Source: an uncultured Lachnospiraceae bacterium
Lineage (GTDB): Bacteria > Bacillota_A > Clostridia > Lachnospirales > Lachnospiraceae
Direction: 5' to 3'
Assembly (NCBI GenBank): GCA_910587495.1
Contig: CAJUMT010000025.1
Span: forward strand, 1 to 22,630
Length of the DNA: 22,630 nucleotides
The position numbers and the translations under genes were made by a program. The notes under the pieces are model-generated. The model did not search any database. It was given only the letters and a program-made list of their open reading frames with translations, and had not been told where the DNA came from. Shown here piece by piece: positions 8,800-15,652 of the stretch (within the stretch, counting starts at the first letter, position 1; each line of letters begins with the position of its first letter).

Positions 8800-9023
8800 T
8801 ATTGGTCACCTTTTACAGGTGATGCGGCGCAGGGCCGCTTCGCTCCCTACTACCTCACAGCCGTGCTGCGGCCTGTGTTCGCAAGGTCCTGGCATACCCA
8901 ATACGCGGATGTTAAAAAGTCTCCGCCTTCTAATGCCGTGCTGTTTTTTATATCATGGACATACGCTCCCGGTCCTCTCGGTCAAATCAAGGCTGACGCC
9001 TTCATTTATCCAGGGCTTGGTCC
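8800..9023 (-). ncRNA. Hairpin-rich intergenic stretch 3' of dead TnpB: candidate guide-type RNA or leader
   Basis: This gap between the TnpB-like stop and the fusion gene holds several simple hairpins. In plus coordinates they are AAGGC/GCCTT (8989-9002), CACAGCCG/CGGCCTGTG with a one-base bulge (8856-8877), GCGGC/GCCGC (8824-8838), and TCACCT/AGGTGA (8806-8822). It is much GC-richer than the glycan locus. TnpB elements usually encode their omega/guide RNA at and beyond the tnpB 3' end, so the position and structure fit. If so, the guide would lie toward 8822-8790. The alternative is an untranslated leader for the fusion gene. No clear transposon right end was recognised. Confidence 0.4.
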
Positions 9024-10355
9024 TTATGATCTTTCTTTCAATTTGCTGCTGTCTTCTGACAGTTCTCCGCGTTTTTTCGCGTTTTGGGCTGTGTTTTGCT
9101 TTTGGTCAGCTTCATAGCCGCAAGATGGACAAAAGAAAATCCCATCCTTTTTTTCACCGATACTGCCGCAGGCGCTGCATTCCCGACTGATATCTTTTCC
9201 CATCACTTCGATCAGTTTTACTGCCTGCTCTTCACATTTTAAGGCAAGCCTTTTCTTGATATAGCCGCGCTGCCAGGTGGATGCCAGATGATTCATCCTC
9301 TTTAGCGGCCCGCCCGCGCCAGGTCTGGGAAGCTTTGGAAGATAGACAACTTTTGGTCTTTCCATGCGCAGAAAACGGTTCAGTTCATGATTGATATAAC
9401 TGTGGAGCTGTTCTTCCATTCGATGTTTTTTCGCCAGATACTTTTTCCTGCCCGGATTTTCATTTTTATTCCGGTGATAAACGCTGGTCTGCTCTCTTAG
9501 CCAATCGGACAATCGGGTCTGATATGTGCCCAGTTCTTCTCCGTAAATATGCCCTGTGTCTGTCGTAAACATCACAGACATGCCCATGGACAGTCCCACA
9601 CTTCTGTCGTAATCTTCATGTTCCTGCACTGCGATATCCACCGGCACCCGAATCTCTATATTCCCGCATTCTGGAAACAGGCGGATATGCAGCTGCCTAG
9701 TATAGCGGTTGTTGTCTGTCAATGGGACGAAGATACGTTTTCTTTTCTCTTTTACAGCGATATAGATCCCATGGTCTTTATACCGATAGGCGCGCTCTGC
9801 GATGGTAAATCCGTCCGAGGACACTGTACGCAGCTGTCTGCTGTACTTTCTCACCTGCCGGCGCAGGTAGTTTTCCATTTTCTTTCTATCTACCTGAGCC
9901 GAAAGTACATCATATTGGTTCTGCAGTTCTTTTGGAAGCTTCAGCGCGGAACCGTTCAACGCAGACTCAAACGCATTGCTTACTTTAAGAAGATATCTGA
10001 GATAATGTTTTTCTTCTTCCTTGAGACCCTCATGGGCATTGACATTTTTCAAAACCGAAGCACGGACGGCAGACCAGTAACTCCTGATCTCTTTCAACGC
10101 ATCAAAAATGGCCAGATAGAAATATACTGACGGCAATCCTAACTGTTCCCGCAGGCCGCTTTTTGTCATCTCATTCTGGACGGTATAGCCCGGATACAGC
10201 TTCGGAAGGCTTTTCATCCCGCCATAACGCTGATAAATCTCATTTTTCACCCGTGCATAATCTCTGGCAATCTCCTGAAGTTTTTGCATTTCTTCCTGAG
10301 ATAACGGAGCTTTATTATACTGACGGACGATCTTGCATACAGTGTCTGCAGGCAT
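9024..10355 (-). CDS. Nuclease-dead TnpB-like protein (IS200/IS605 OrfB homologue)
   Basis: An intact 443-residue frame. The C-terminal half has TnpB architecture: RuvC-I strand YDRSVGLSMGMSVMFTTDTG (~249-268), a helical insert, RuvC-II strand PKVVYLPKLPRPGAGG (~334-349), zinc finger C393/C396/C409/C412 (ECSACG, FCPSCGY) and the RuvC-III segment ADQKQNTAQNAKK. Active TnpB reads GIDxG, (V/I)xED(L) and DxDxNAAxN. Here the aligned acids appear as Ser256, Pro340 and Lys419, so the nuclease is predicted dead while the fold is kept. No tnpA is nearby. The start at 10355 has AAAGGA ~8 nt upstream. This fits exapted RNA-guided DNA-binding proteins (TldR type), though a decaying transposase cannot be excluded. 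The N-terminal ~180 residues are helical and poorly recognised. Confidence 0.75.
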   Translation of the reverse strand: MPADTVCKIVRQYNKAPLSQEEMQKLQEIARDYARVKNEIYQRYGGMKSLPKLYPGYTVQNEMTKSGLREQLGLPSVYFYLAIFDALKEIRSYWSAVRASVLKNVNAHEGLKEEEKHYLRYLLKVSNAFESALNGSALKLPKELQNQYDVLSAQVDRKKMENYLRRQVRKYSRQLRTVSSDGFTIAERAYRYKDHGIYIAVKEKRKRIFVPLTDNNRYTRQLHIRLFPECGNIEIRVPVDIAVQEHEDYDRSVGLSMGMSVMFTTDTGHIYGEELGTYQTRLSDWLREQTSVYHRNKNENPGRKKYLAKKHRMEEQLHSYINHELNRFLRMERPKVVYLPKLPRPGAGGPLKRMNHLASTWQRGYIKKRLALKCEEQAVKLIEVMGKDISRECSACGSIGEKKDGIFFCPSCGYEADQKQNTAQNAKKRGELSEDSSKLKERS

Positions 10356-10388
10356 CTTTATTTTCCTTTAAATGTGGAATTATTACTC

Positions 10389-10420
10389 TCTGTCCCAAAA
10401 TGTATACTTTTTGGGACAGA
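10389..10420. repeat. 32-bp imperfect palindrome, copy 1 (5' of TnpB-like gene)
   Basis: TCTGTCCCAAAATGTA followed by TACTTTTTGGGACAGA, with a single T/T mismatch (10401/10408). It shares the core GTCCCAAAA-GTATAC-TTTTGGGAC with the second copy at 10512-10551. It lies 33 nt upstream of the TnpB-like start codon, just before its ribosome binding site. On the minus-strand transcript it could form a long hairpin; as DNA it could be an operator. Confidence 0.85.
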
Positions 10421-10511
10421 TCCCCGATAGATTGGGATTGACTGGGAAAGTTGCTGAATTGTTGATTTTTTAAAGAAATTATGTTAAACTTTTACATGTT
10501 TAAGCCGATAT
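10421..10511. promoter_or_regulatory. AT-rich spacer between paired palindromes
   Basis: A 91-bp spacer without a credible ORF. On the minus strand a CATAAT lies within TTTAACATAATTTC and could serve as a -10 for the TnpB-like gene, but no convincing -35 is seen. On the plus strand TTGATT and TAAACT are spaced 17 bp. It most probably carries the TnpB-like gene's promoter; direction and position are uncertain. Confidence 0.35.
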
Positions 10512-10551
10512 AAATAGTGTCCCAAAAAGTATACTTTTTGGGACACTATTT
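10512..10551. repeat. 40-bp perfect palindrome, copy 2 (3' of sigma-like gene)
   Basis: AATAGTGTCCCAAAAAGTA is followed by its exact reverse complement, with one further matching base pair at each end. The centre is GTATAC. It starts 7 nt beyond the stop codon of the sigma-like gene, so it may act as a hairpin terminator, but no U-run follows on that strand. Sharing its core with the 10389-10420 palindrome makes a dispersed element or a paired operator equally possible. Confidence 0.9.
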
Positions 10552-10558
10552 TATGTTC

Positions 10559-11326
10559 TTACTTCCACCTCATATTTTCTTCATCCGCCATCTCGATATT
10601 ATCCCCGGCAATTTGAAGCAGAGCCTCTATTTCCGAAAGCGGTATATCCACATACAGGGACAGTTCTTCAGGCGTGATGTGCCTGCCCAGATCTTCTGTC
10701 AGCTCTGTAATGGCGTCCGCCAGACGGTTCAGCTTTTCCACCACCTGTGAACCTGTGCTTTTAGAGTCCTCATGTTCATCCAGGGCCGCGCGGATCGCTC
10801 TGTGAATCTCCCGTTCTAAATGTTCTTCCCGGACCATTCCTTCTTCCATAAGCCCTAGCGTATCGATTCCGACCATCAGCCCCACATTTCCTTCCTGAAT
10901 AAGATCCTGAAGTAAAAGTCCCTGATGGGTATAGGCTCTGGCGATAGGCAGGACTTTATCCATATAATGTTCCGTCAAATGCCGTTTCGCCTGCACATCC
11001 CCATCAGCTGCCCTGGAAAAAAGCGTTTCCATCTGATCTTCCTGCTGCTTTTTTATGTGGCGCATATCTCTCTTGTACTGATCTAAAAAGGCCTGTTCTT
11101 CCATCGTCAGCGGCTTTTTTTCTGCATCGGAAACCGTTTTTTCTCTTCCCTCCACCCGAATACCCTGGGAAGCCAGGTAAGCATATACGGGATCCTGCTG
11201 CTCCTTGGTAAGGTTCATCTCCTTAAAAAAATCCTGCATCTCTTCCTGGGTTAGCTTCCTGTCCTTATTGACGGCGCCGGCGCTTAAGGCTGCCAGCGCC
11301 GTGCGAAACCTGGTCTTTTCATCCAT
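10559..11326 (-). CDS. Degenerate sigma-70-like protein lacking region 4
   Basis: 255 residues. Residues ~25-60 match sigma region 1.1 (LTQEEMQDFFKEMNLTKEQQ...YLASQGIRVEG). Residues ~100-155 match regions 1.2-2.2 (AADGDVQAKRHLTEHYMDKV, then LLLQDLIQEGNVGLMVGID), the core-RNAP contact. Regions 2.3-2.4, normally aromatic and -10-reading, are replaced by an acidic stretch (MEEGMVREEHLEREIHRAIR). Region 3 is recognisable at ~194-235 (VVEKLNRLADAI, GRHITPEELSLYV). Region 4 is absent. It may bind core RNA polymerase without ordinary promoter reading, acting as a modulator or needing a partner for DNA targeting. The start at 11326 has AGGAG 7 nt upstream and overlaps the end of the DMT gene by 8 nt, so it is translationally coupled. 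Confidence 0.72.
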   Translation of the reverse strand: MDEKTRFRTALAALSAGAVNKDRKLTQEEMQDFFKEMNLTKEQQDPVYAYLASQGIRVEGREKTVSDAEKKPLTMEEQAFLDQYKRDMRHIKKQQEDQMETLFSRAADGDVQAKRHLTEHYMDKVLPIARAYTHQGLLLQDLIQEGNVGLMVGIDTLGLMEEGMVREEHLEREIHRAIRAALDEHEDSKSTGSQVVEKLNRLADAITELTEDLGRHITPEELSLYVDIPLSEIEALLQIAGDNIEMADEENMRWK

Positions 11327-12251
11327 GTATGATCTCCTCTTTTTTCTCTTCTTTTTTCTGGTTCAGCGAAATAATAAATACCGTTGACAGCACAAATACA
11401 AATCCTAACAGATCTATAGGCTGAAAACGCACCTTTAACCACAGAACTGAAACGACAGTGGCAGCCACCGGCTCCACACAAGCCAACATACTGGCGCTGG
11501 ACGCGCCCACCATCCGAACGCCGCTCAGATAGAAATAGAATGCGCAGATCGTCCCAAATAATACGATAAAGCTCATTGCCGCCATTGTCTGCGAATCTAT
11601 CAGCGGATGTATGGTCCAGGGACGCATCAAAAGCATCAACACAGAACCTCCGATGAACATCCCCCAGCCAAGCGTCAGCAAAGTAGAATACTTCGCCATC
11701 AATCCTGCAGGCTGCAGGGTATATATGACCAAAGATACAGCCGCAATCATTCCCCATACCAAGGCTTTTGCCGGTATGGCAAGCTGGGACACATTGCCGT
11801 GCGTCGCCAGAATAAAAGTTCCGAACATGGAGCAAAAAAGCGCCGTCAGTTCGTAGGCTTTCGGTTTTTTACGATCCCTTAGACAAATCCAGACAAGGAT
11901 AAGAGCAGGTCCCGTATACTGCAGCACCGTGGCAATCCCCGCGTTGGAATACTGGATCGTCGTAAAATAAGAATACTGGCAGAGCATCATTCCAAAGATG
12001 GAAAAAATAATTATGTCGCACCTTCCTTTTGATTCCCTGAATACATCCAGCACTTTACCCTTATCCCGCAGGGACAAAAGAACCAGGATCACTGCCCCGG
12101 CAATGGTAAGACGGAATGGCACAAGCCAGTTGGACGTCACTTCTTTATATTGAAATAAAAACTGTCCGCAGCTTCCGCAGACGCCCCACAGCATAGCGCC
12201 AAGAAGGGTCAGGATAATTCCGGCTATATGGGAAGAATTTTTATTTTTCAT
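11319..12251 (-). CDS. EamA/DMT family transporter
   Basis: A 310-residue inner-membrane protein with about ten hydrophobic segments in two five-helix halves, the DMT/EamA layout. Early features are IILTLLGAMLWGVCGSCGQFLF and VPFRLTIAGAVILVLLSL; the first half has the common SNAGIATVLQYTGPALILVW and the second GASSASMLACVEPVAATVVSVLWL. These proteins export amino acids or other small metabolites; the substrate is not predictable here. The tail is lysine/glutamate rich. A TTG at 12266 is possible, but ATG at 12251 with TTGGAG ~9 nt upstream is preferred. It lies 33 nt downstream of the MATE gene and overlaps the sigma-like gene, indicating one operon of two exporters and a regulator-like protein. 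Confidence 0.88.
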   Translation of the reverse strand: MKNKNSSHIAGIILTLLGAMLWGVCGSCGQFLFQYKEVTSNWLVPFRLTIAGAVILVLLSLRDKGKVLDVFRESKGRCDIIIFSIFGMMLCQYSYFTTIQYSNAGIATVLQYTGPALILVWICLRDRKKPKAYELTALFCSMFGTFILATHGNVSQLAIPAKALVWGMIAAVSLVIYTLQPAGLMAKYSTLLTLGWGMFIGGSVLMLLMRPWTIHPLIDSQTMAAMSFIVLFGTICAFYFYLSGVRMVGASSASMLACVEPVAATVVSVLWLKVRFQPIDLLGFVFVLSTVFIISLNQKKEEKKEEIIHG

Positions 12252-12284
12252 AGTATGTATCTCCAATCATAATTAAATTCTGTT

Positions 12285-13619
12285 TTATCTTGTCACGTCT
12301 TTCAGCCATATTTTACTTCGGTAGCGACAAAATGCCAGTGGAAACTTAATAAATTCATCTGTCATAAGCAGCACGGCCACCGGAATAACCGAAAGATGGA
12401 AAACAAACGCTCCCAACGAACCGAGCAGGATCGATCCGCCCCACAGAGTGCCCGCCTCCACCAAAAGACCGAAACGGGTATCTCCGCCCGCCCTTAAAAC
12501 GCCCACGATCACCGGGCATGTAATAGATTGACACAGCACATAAAAACACAAAATGGTCAGCATAAATAAAAGATATCCTCTGGCCTCCGGTCCGAGCGTC
12601 AGCGCATTTGTGATCGTTCCGCGCAAAAAGAAAATGACAGCGCTGGCGCAGAAGGTAACCATAAAGCTTAAACCGATCATTCTCCTGGCATACAATTCCG
12701 CCTGCTCCATATGCTTCTCTCCAATGGCTTTTCCCACCAGAACGGCTGTGGCCGCCGACAACCCCATGCTCATAACCATAAGCAGTTCCCGAATGACACG
12801 GACGACCGAATTGGCTGCGGCTGCGGCGCTCCCAAGCTGGCCTAACACCGCCGCATTGGCGGACATGCCCGCGCCCCAGAGCGTCTCATTCAACACCACA
12901 GGAATCGCAAGAATCATAAAGTCCTTAAAAAGCAGCGGATCGAAGCGGAAAAAATATCGAAACCGCGGACGGACCTGGCGATTGATCTTCCATATATAAA
13001 AAAGAACCACAAGAAACTCATAGCAGCGCGATAAAAGCGTCGCCAGCGCCGCGCCTCTTACGCCCATGGCAGGGATTCCGAAAAGCCCGAAGATCAGCAC
13101 GGCATTTAAGATCACATTGAGTACCAGAGAACCGGCAAATACCGCCGTCCCGATCTTTACCCGTTCAATACTGCGCATCAAGTACAGATAACCGGTGGAA
13201 AAAGCCGACAGCGGATACCCAAGAGCCACGATCCGAAGATACGCCGCGCCGTTGGCTATAATCTCCTCCTCTGATGAAAAAATATGCATCAACTGTCTGG
13301 AAAAACATTCCGCCGCAGCAAAAAAAGCAAATCCTGCCGCCAGAGCAAAGCAAAGCGTCATACTAAACACGCGCTCAATGGTGTCTATATCCCTTTTTCC
13401 CCAGTACTGGGCAGTCAGGACCGACGCTCCGGACGTCATGCCAAAGACCATCAGGCTCATGACAAACTGCACTTGTCCTGCCAGGGAGCCGCTGGAAAGC
13501 GCAGTCTCCCCCACTTTTCCCAGCATAACCACATCCGCCGTGGTCACGCCGGTATTAATCAGGTTTTGAAGGGCAATGGGAAAAGCAAGTCCAAATACTA
13601 TTTTCAAAAAATCTTTCAT
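12285..13619 (-). CDS. MATE family efflux transporter
   Basis: A 444-residue protein, normal for MATE, with ~12 hydrophobic segments in two halves. Typical features are FGLAFPIALQNLINTGVTTADVVMLGKVGETALSSGSLAGQ at the start, GASVLTAQYWGKRD in the first half, and GLSAATAVLVGKAIGEKH in the second. It exchanges Na+ or H+ for drugs or metabolites; the substrate is unknown. The start codon lies 46 bp from the divergent PHP gene, and its ribosome binding site is weak (GAAAGAG ~10 nt upstream). Confidence 0.93.
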   Translation of the reverse strand: MKDFLKIVFGLAFPIALQNLINTGVTTADVVMLGKVGETALSSGSLAGQVQFVMSLMVFGMTSGASVLTAQYWGKRDIDTIERVFSMTLCFALAAGFAFFAAAECFSRQLMHIFSSEEEIIANGAAYLRIVALGYPLSAFSTGYLYLMRSIERVKIGTAVFAGSLVLNVILNAVLIFGLFGIPAMGVRGAALATLLSRCYEFLVVLFYIWKINRQVRPRFRYFFRFDPLLFKDFMILAIPVVLNETLWGAGMSANAAVLGQLGSAAAAANSVVRVIRELLMVMSMGLSAATAVLVGKAIGEKHMEQAELYARRMIGLSFMVTFCASAVIFFLRGTITNALTLGPEARGYLLFMLTILCFYVLCQSITCPVIVGVLRAGGDTRFGLLVEAGTLWGGSILLGSLGAFVFHLSVIPVAVLLMTDEFIKFPLAFCRYRSKIWLKDVTR

Positions 13620-13665
13620 TTGTGTTATACTCTTTCTATAAAAATATTAAATCAGGAGGTTTCCT

Positions 13666-14514
13666 ATGAAAACCATAGATCTACATGTACATTCTTATTT
13701 TTCCGACGGCTCTTTATCTCCCGAGGAGCTGACCCGCCTGGCAATTGAAACCGGCCTTAGCGCCTATGCCCTGACGGACCACGACTGCACGGACGGCATT
13801 GACCGCGCCCTGCTGGCGGCCAAAGGCACAGAGCTTGAAGTGATCCCGGGTATTGAATTTTCCACCAGATGGCAGCACCGGGATATACACATCCTGGGAT
13901 ATTTTATCGATTACCGGTCACCGTCTTTTCAGGAGCAGCTCCACGGGTTTTTAAGTTCCCGGAATACAAGGAATGAAAAAATGTGCGAGAAAATCCGCAC
14001 ACTCACCGGCTTCCCTATCTCGGAAGAGATACTGGTCCGCCGTTTTCCGGACGCCGTAATCACCCGCGCCCATATGGCCGCATGGCTCGTGGAAGAAGGT
14101 TATGTAGAAACCAGACGCATCGCCTTTGATAAATATTTAGGCGACAACGCTTCCTGCTTCGTCCCCAAAGAAGAAATTACGCCTGCAGACGCTATCCGCA
14201 TGATCCTTGCGCACCAGGGGATTCCTGTGCTTGCCCATCCGCTTTTATACAGCCTGACAAAACAGCAGCTGGAGTCTTTGGTCAGGGAATTAAAGGAAGC
14301 CGGACTAAAAGGCTTAGAAGCCGTCTATGTACTGAACAAAGGTTCCGATGAAGTCCATATGCGTTCACTGGCACAAAAATACGGCCTGCTCGTCACCGGC
14401 GGCTCCGATTTCCACGGCGAGAGCAAGCCGGATATCTCTCTTGGAACAGGCCTTAAACACAATCTTGACATTCCCTACAGTCTTCTGGAAACGCTGAAAG
14501 CGACCAGAGAATAA
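13666..14514 (+). CDS. PHP-domain phosphoesterase (RNase AM / nucleoside 3',5'-bisphosphate phosphatase type)
   Basis: 282 residues, the usual size of YciV/RNase AM-like PHP proteins. Metal-binding motifs are H7-x-H9 (DLHVHS), SDGS, TDHD at 37-40, PGIEFS, ITRAH in the middle, LAHP, and a late GSDFHG. The family removes phosphates from 3',5'-bisphosphonucleotides or trims 5' ends of RNAs; which one applies here is not visible. AGGAGG lies 7 nt before the ATG. Monocistronic and divergent from the MATE gene; it ends 7 bp from the convergent pheA with no clear terminator hairpin between them. Confidence 0.9.
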   Translation: MKTIDLHVHSYFSDGSLSPEELTRLAIETGLSAYALTDHDCTDGIDRALLAAKGTELEVIPGIEFSTRWQHRDIHILGYFIDYRSPSFQEQLHGFLSSRNTRNEKMCEKIRTLTGFPISEEILVRRFPDAVITRAHMAAWLVEEGYVETRRIAFDKYLGDNASCFVPKEEITPADAIRMILAHQGIPVLAHPLLYSLTKQQLESLVRELKEAGLKGLEAVYVLNKGSDEVHMRSLAQKYGLLVTGGSDFHGESKPDISLGTGLKHNLDIPYSLLETLKATRE

Positions 14515-14521
14515 AAAGGGG

Positions 14522-15652
14522 TTAATAGTTGCCCAGTATTTTAAAGTTTACCGCTTCTTCCATGATGCCCCGGACGGCGTTTTTGACCGCGCTGTCATTT
14601 AAATTTCCTTCAAAATCAACAAAGAAGTGGTATTCCCAGTTGCGCTCCGGAATCGGGCGGGATTCAATCTTGCACATATTCAGATCATTGTAGATAATAT
14701 GAGCAAGAATATTATAAAGACTCCCGCTCGTATGGGGCAGTTCGAAACAAATGCTCACCTTTTTGGCGTCTTTTTCATACATTTTACGATTGCTGATAAT
14801 AATAAAACGGGTGGCGTTTAAACGGTTATGGTTTACCGGCATCTTCAGCACTTTGAGTCCGTGATGTTCCGCTGCCGCCACGCTGCCGATCGCCGCCTGC
14901 GTCTTGTCCTGATCCTCAGCTACTTTTTTCGCCGCCATGGCGGTATTGGCCATTTTTACCTGCTTCCAGCCATGCTGCTGCTCCAGATAGACAGAACACT
15001 GCATCAGCGCCTGGGGATGGGAATAGACCGTACGAATATCCGATAGTTTCGCCCCCGGCAACCCTAATAGCGCATGGTTGATCTCAAGAATCTGCTCTCC
15101 TACGATATAATTCTCGTATTCCTCCAGAAGATCATAAATATCACTTACCTCCCCCGCAGAAGAATTTTCTATAGGAAGCACCGCGTAGTCCGCCATTCCT
15201 TCTTTGATGGCTTCCATACAGCCGCGCCAGCTGTCCATATGAAAAATATTTACATCCTCCCCAAAATACTTAAGGGCCGCCTGATGCTGGTAAGCTCCTT
15301 CCACACCCTGATAAACAACCCGGCAGCGCTTACGATCAATCCGGTCGATCTGTGTAAACGGAAGGCTCCCTGATACGCCTTCCTGGGCCAAAAGCTGATA
15401 CTGTAGCTTCCGGCTCATGGACATGATCTGCTGAAACAATTCTTGTACGCCATGACGGTTAAATTCATTGCGGGCAAGATTTCCCAGGACCTTTAGCTTC
15501 TCTACCTCACGTTCGCGGTCCAGCACTTTCTTTCCGTTCGCTATCTTATATTCGGCTACCTGCTTACAAATGTCCATCCGTTCTTCAAATAGTCTTACGA
15601 TCTCCCGGTCAATCTCATCGATCTGATCCCGAAGTTCCAATAAATCTGTCAT
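14522..15652 (-). CDS. pheA: Bifunctional chorismate mutase / prephenate dehydratase
   Basis: 376 residues in three domains. Residues 1-90 are an AroQ-type chorismate mutase (LRDQIDEIDREIVRLFEERM, VAEYKIANGKKVLDREREVE). Residues ~110-285 are prephenate dehydratase (VVYQGVEGAYQHQAALKYF, VLPIENSSAGEVSDIYDLL, catalytic TRF at 281-283). Residues ~296-376 are an ACT domain with ESRP at 330-333 and GSLY in the place of the usual GALV, so phenylalanine feedback is expected. It turns chorismate to phenylpyruvate in phenylalanine synthesis. The ATG overlaps the upstream folC stop by 4 nt (ATGA), so the two are probably co-translated. Confidence 0.96.
   Translation of the reverse strand: MTDLLELRDQIDEIDREIVRLFEERMDICKQVAEYKIANGKKVLDREREVEKLKVLGNLARNEFNRHGVQELFQQIMSMSRKLQYQLLAQEGVSGSLPFTQIDRIDRKRCRVVYQGVEGAYQHQAALKYFGEDVNIFHMDSWRGCMEAIKEGMADYAVLPIENSSAGEVSDIYDLLEEYENYIVGEQILEINHALLGLPGAKLSDIRTVYSHPQALMQCSVYLEQQHGWKQVKMANTAMAAKKVAEDQDKTQAAIGSVAAAEHHGLKVLKMPVNHNRLNATRFIIISNRKMYEKDAKKVSICFELPHTSGSLYNILAHIIYNDLNMCKIESRPIPERNWEYHFFVDFEGNLNDSAVKNAVRGIMEEAVNFKILGNY

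Noticed and set aside
9549..10130. 193-codon plus-strand frame opposite the TnpB-like gene
   Set aside because: Low-complexity, cysteine/histidine-rich translation typical of antisense reading; the minus-strand gene has a clear family match.
8782..10400. Complete IS200/IS605 element
   Set aside because: No tnpA, and no recognisable left or right end; the TnpB-like protein also appears nuclease-dead.
13284..13748. Plus-strand frame crossing from the MATE gene into the PHP gene
   Set aside because: It overlaps two well-supported genes in another frame and has no family resemblance.
14508..14530. Terminator between the convergent PHP and pheA genes
   Set aside because: Only 7 bp separate the genes, and no hairpin with a T-run is visible.
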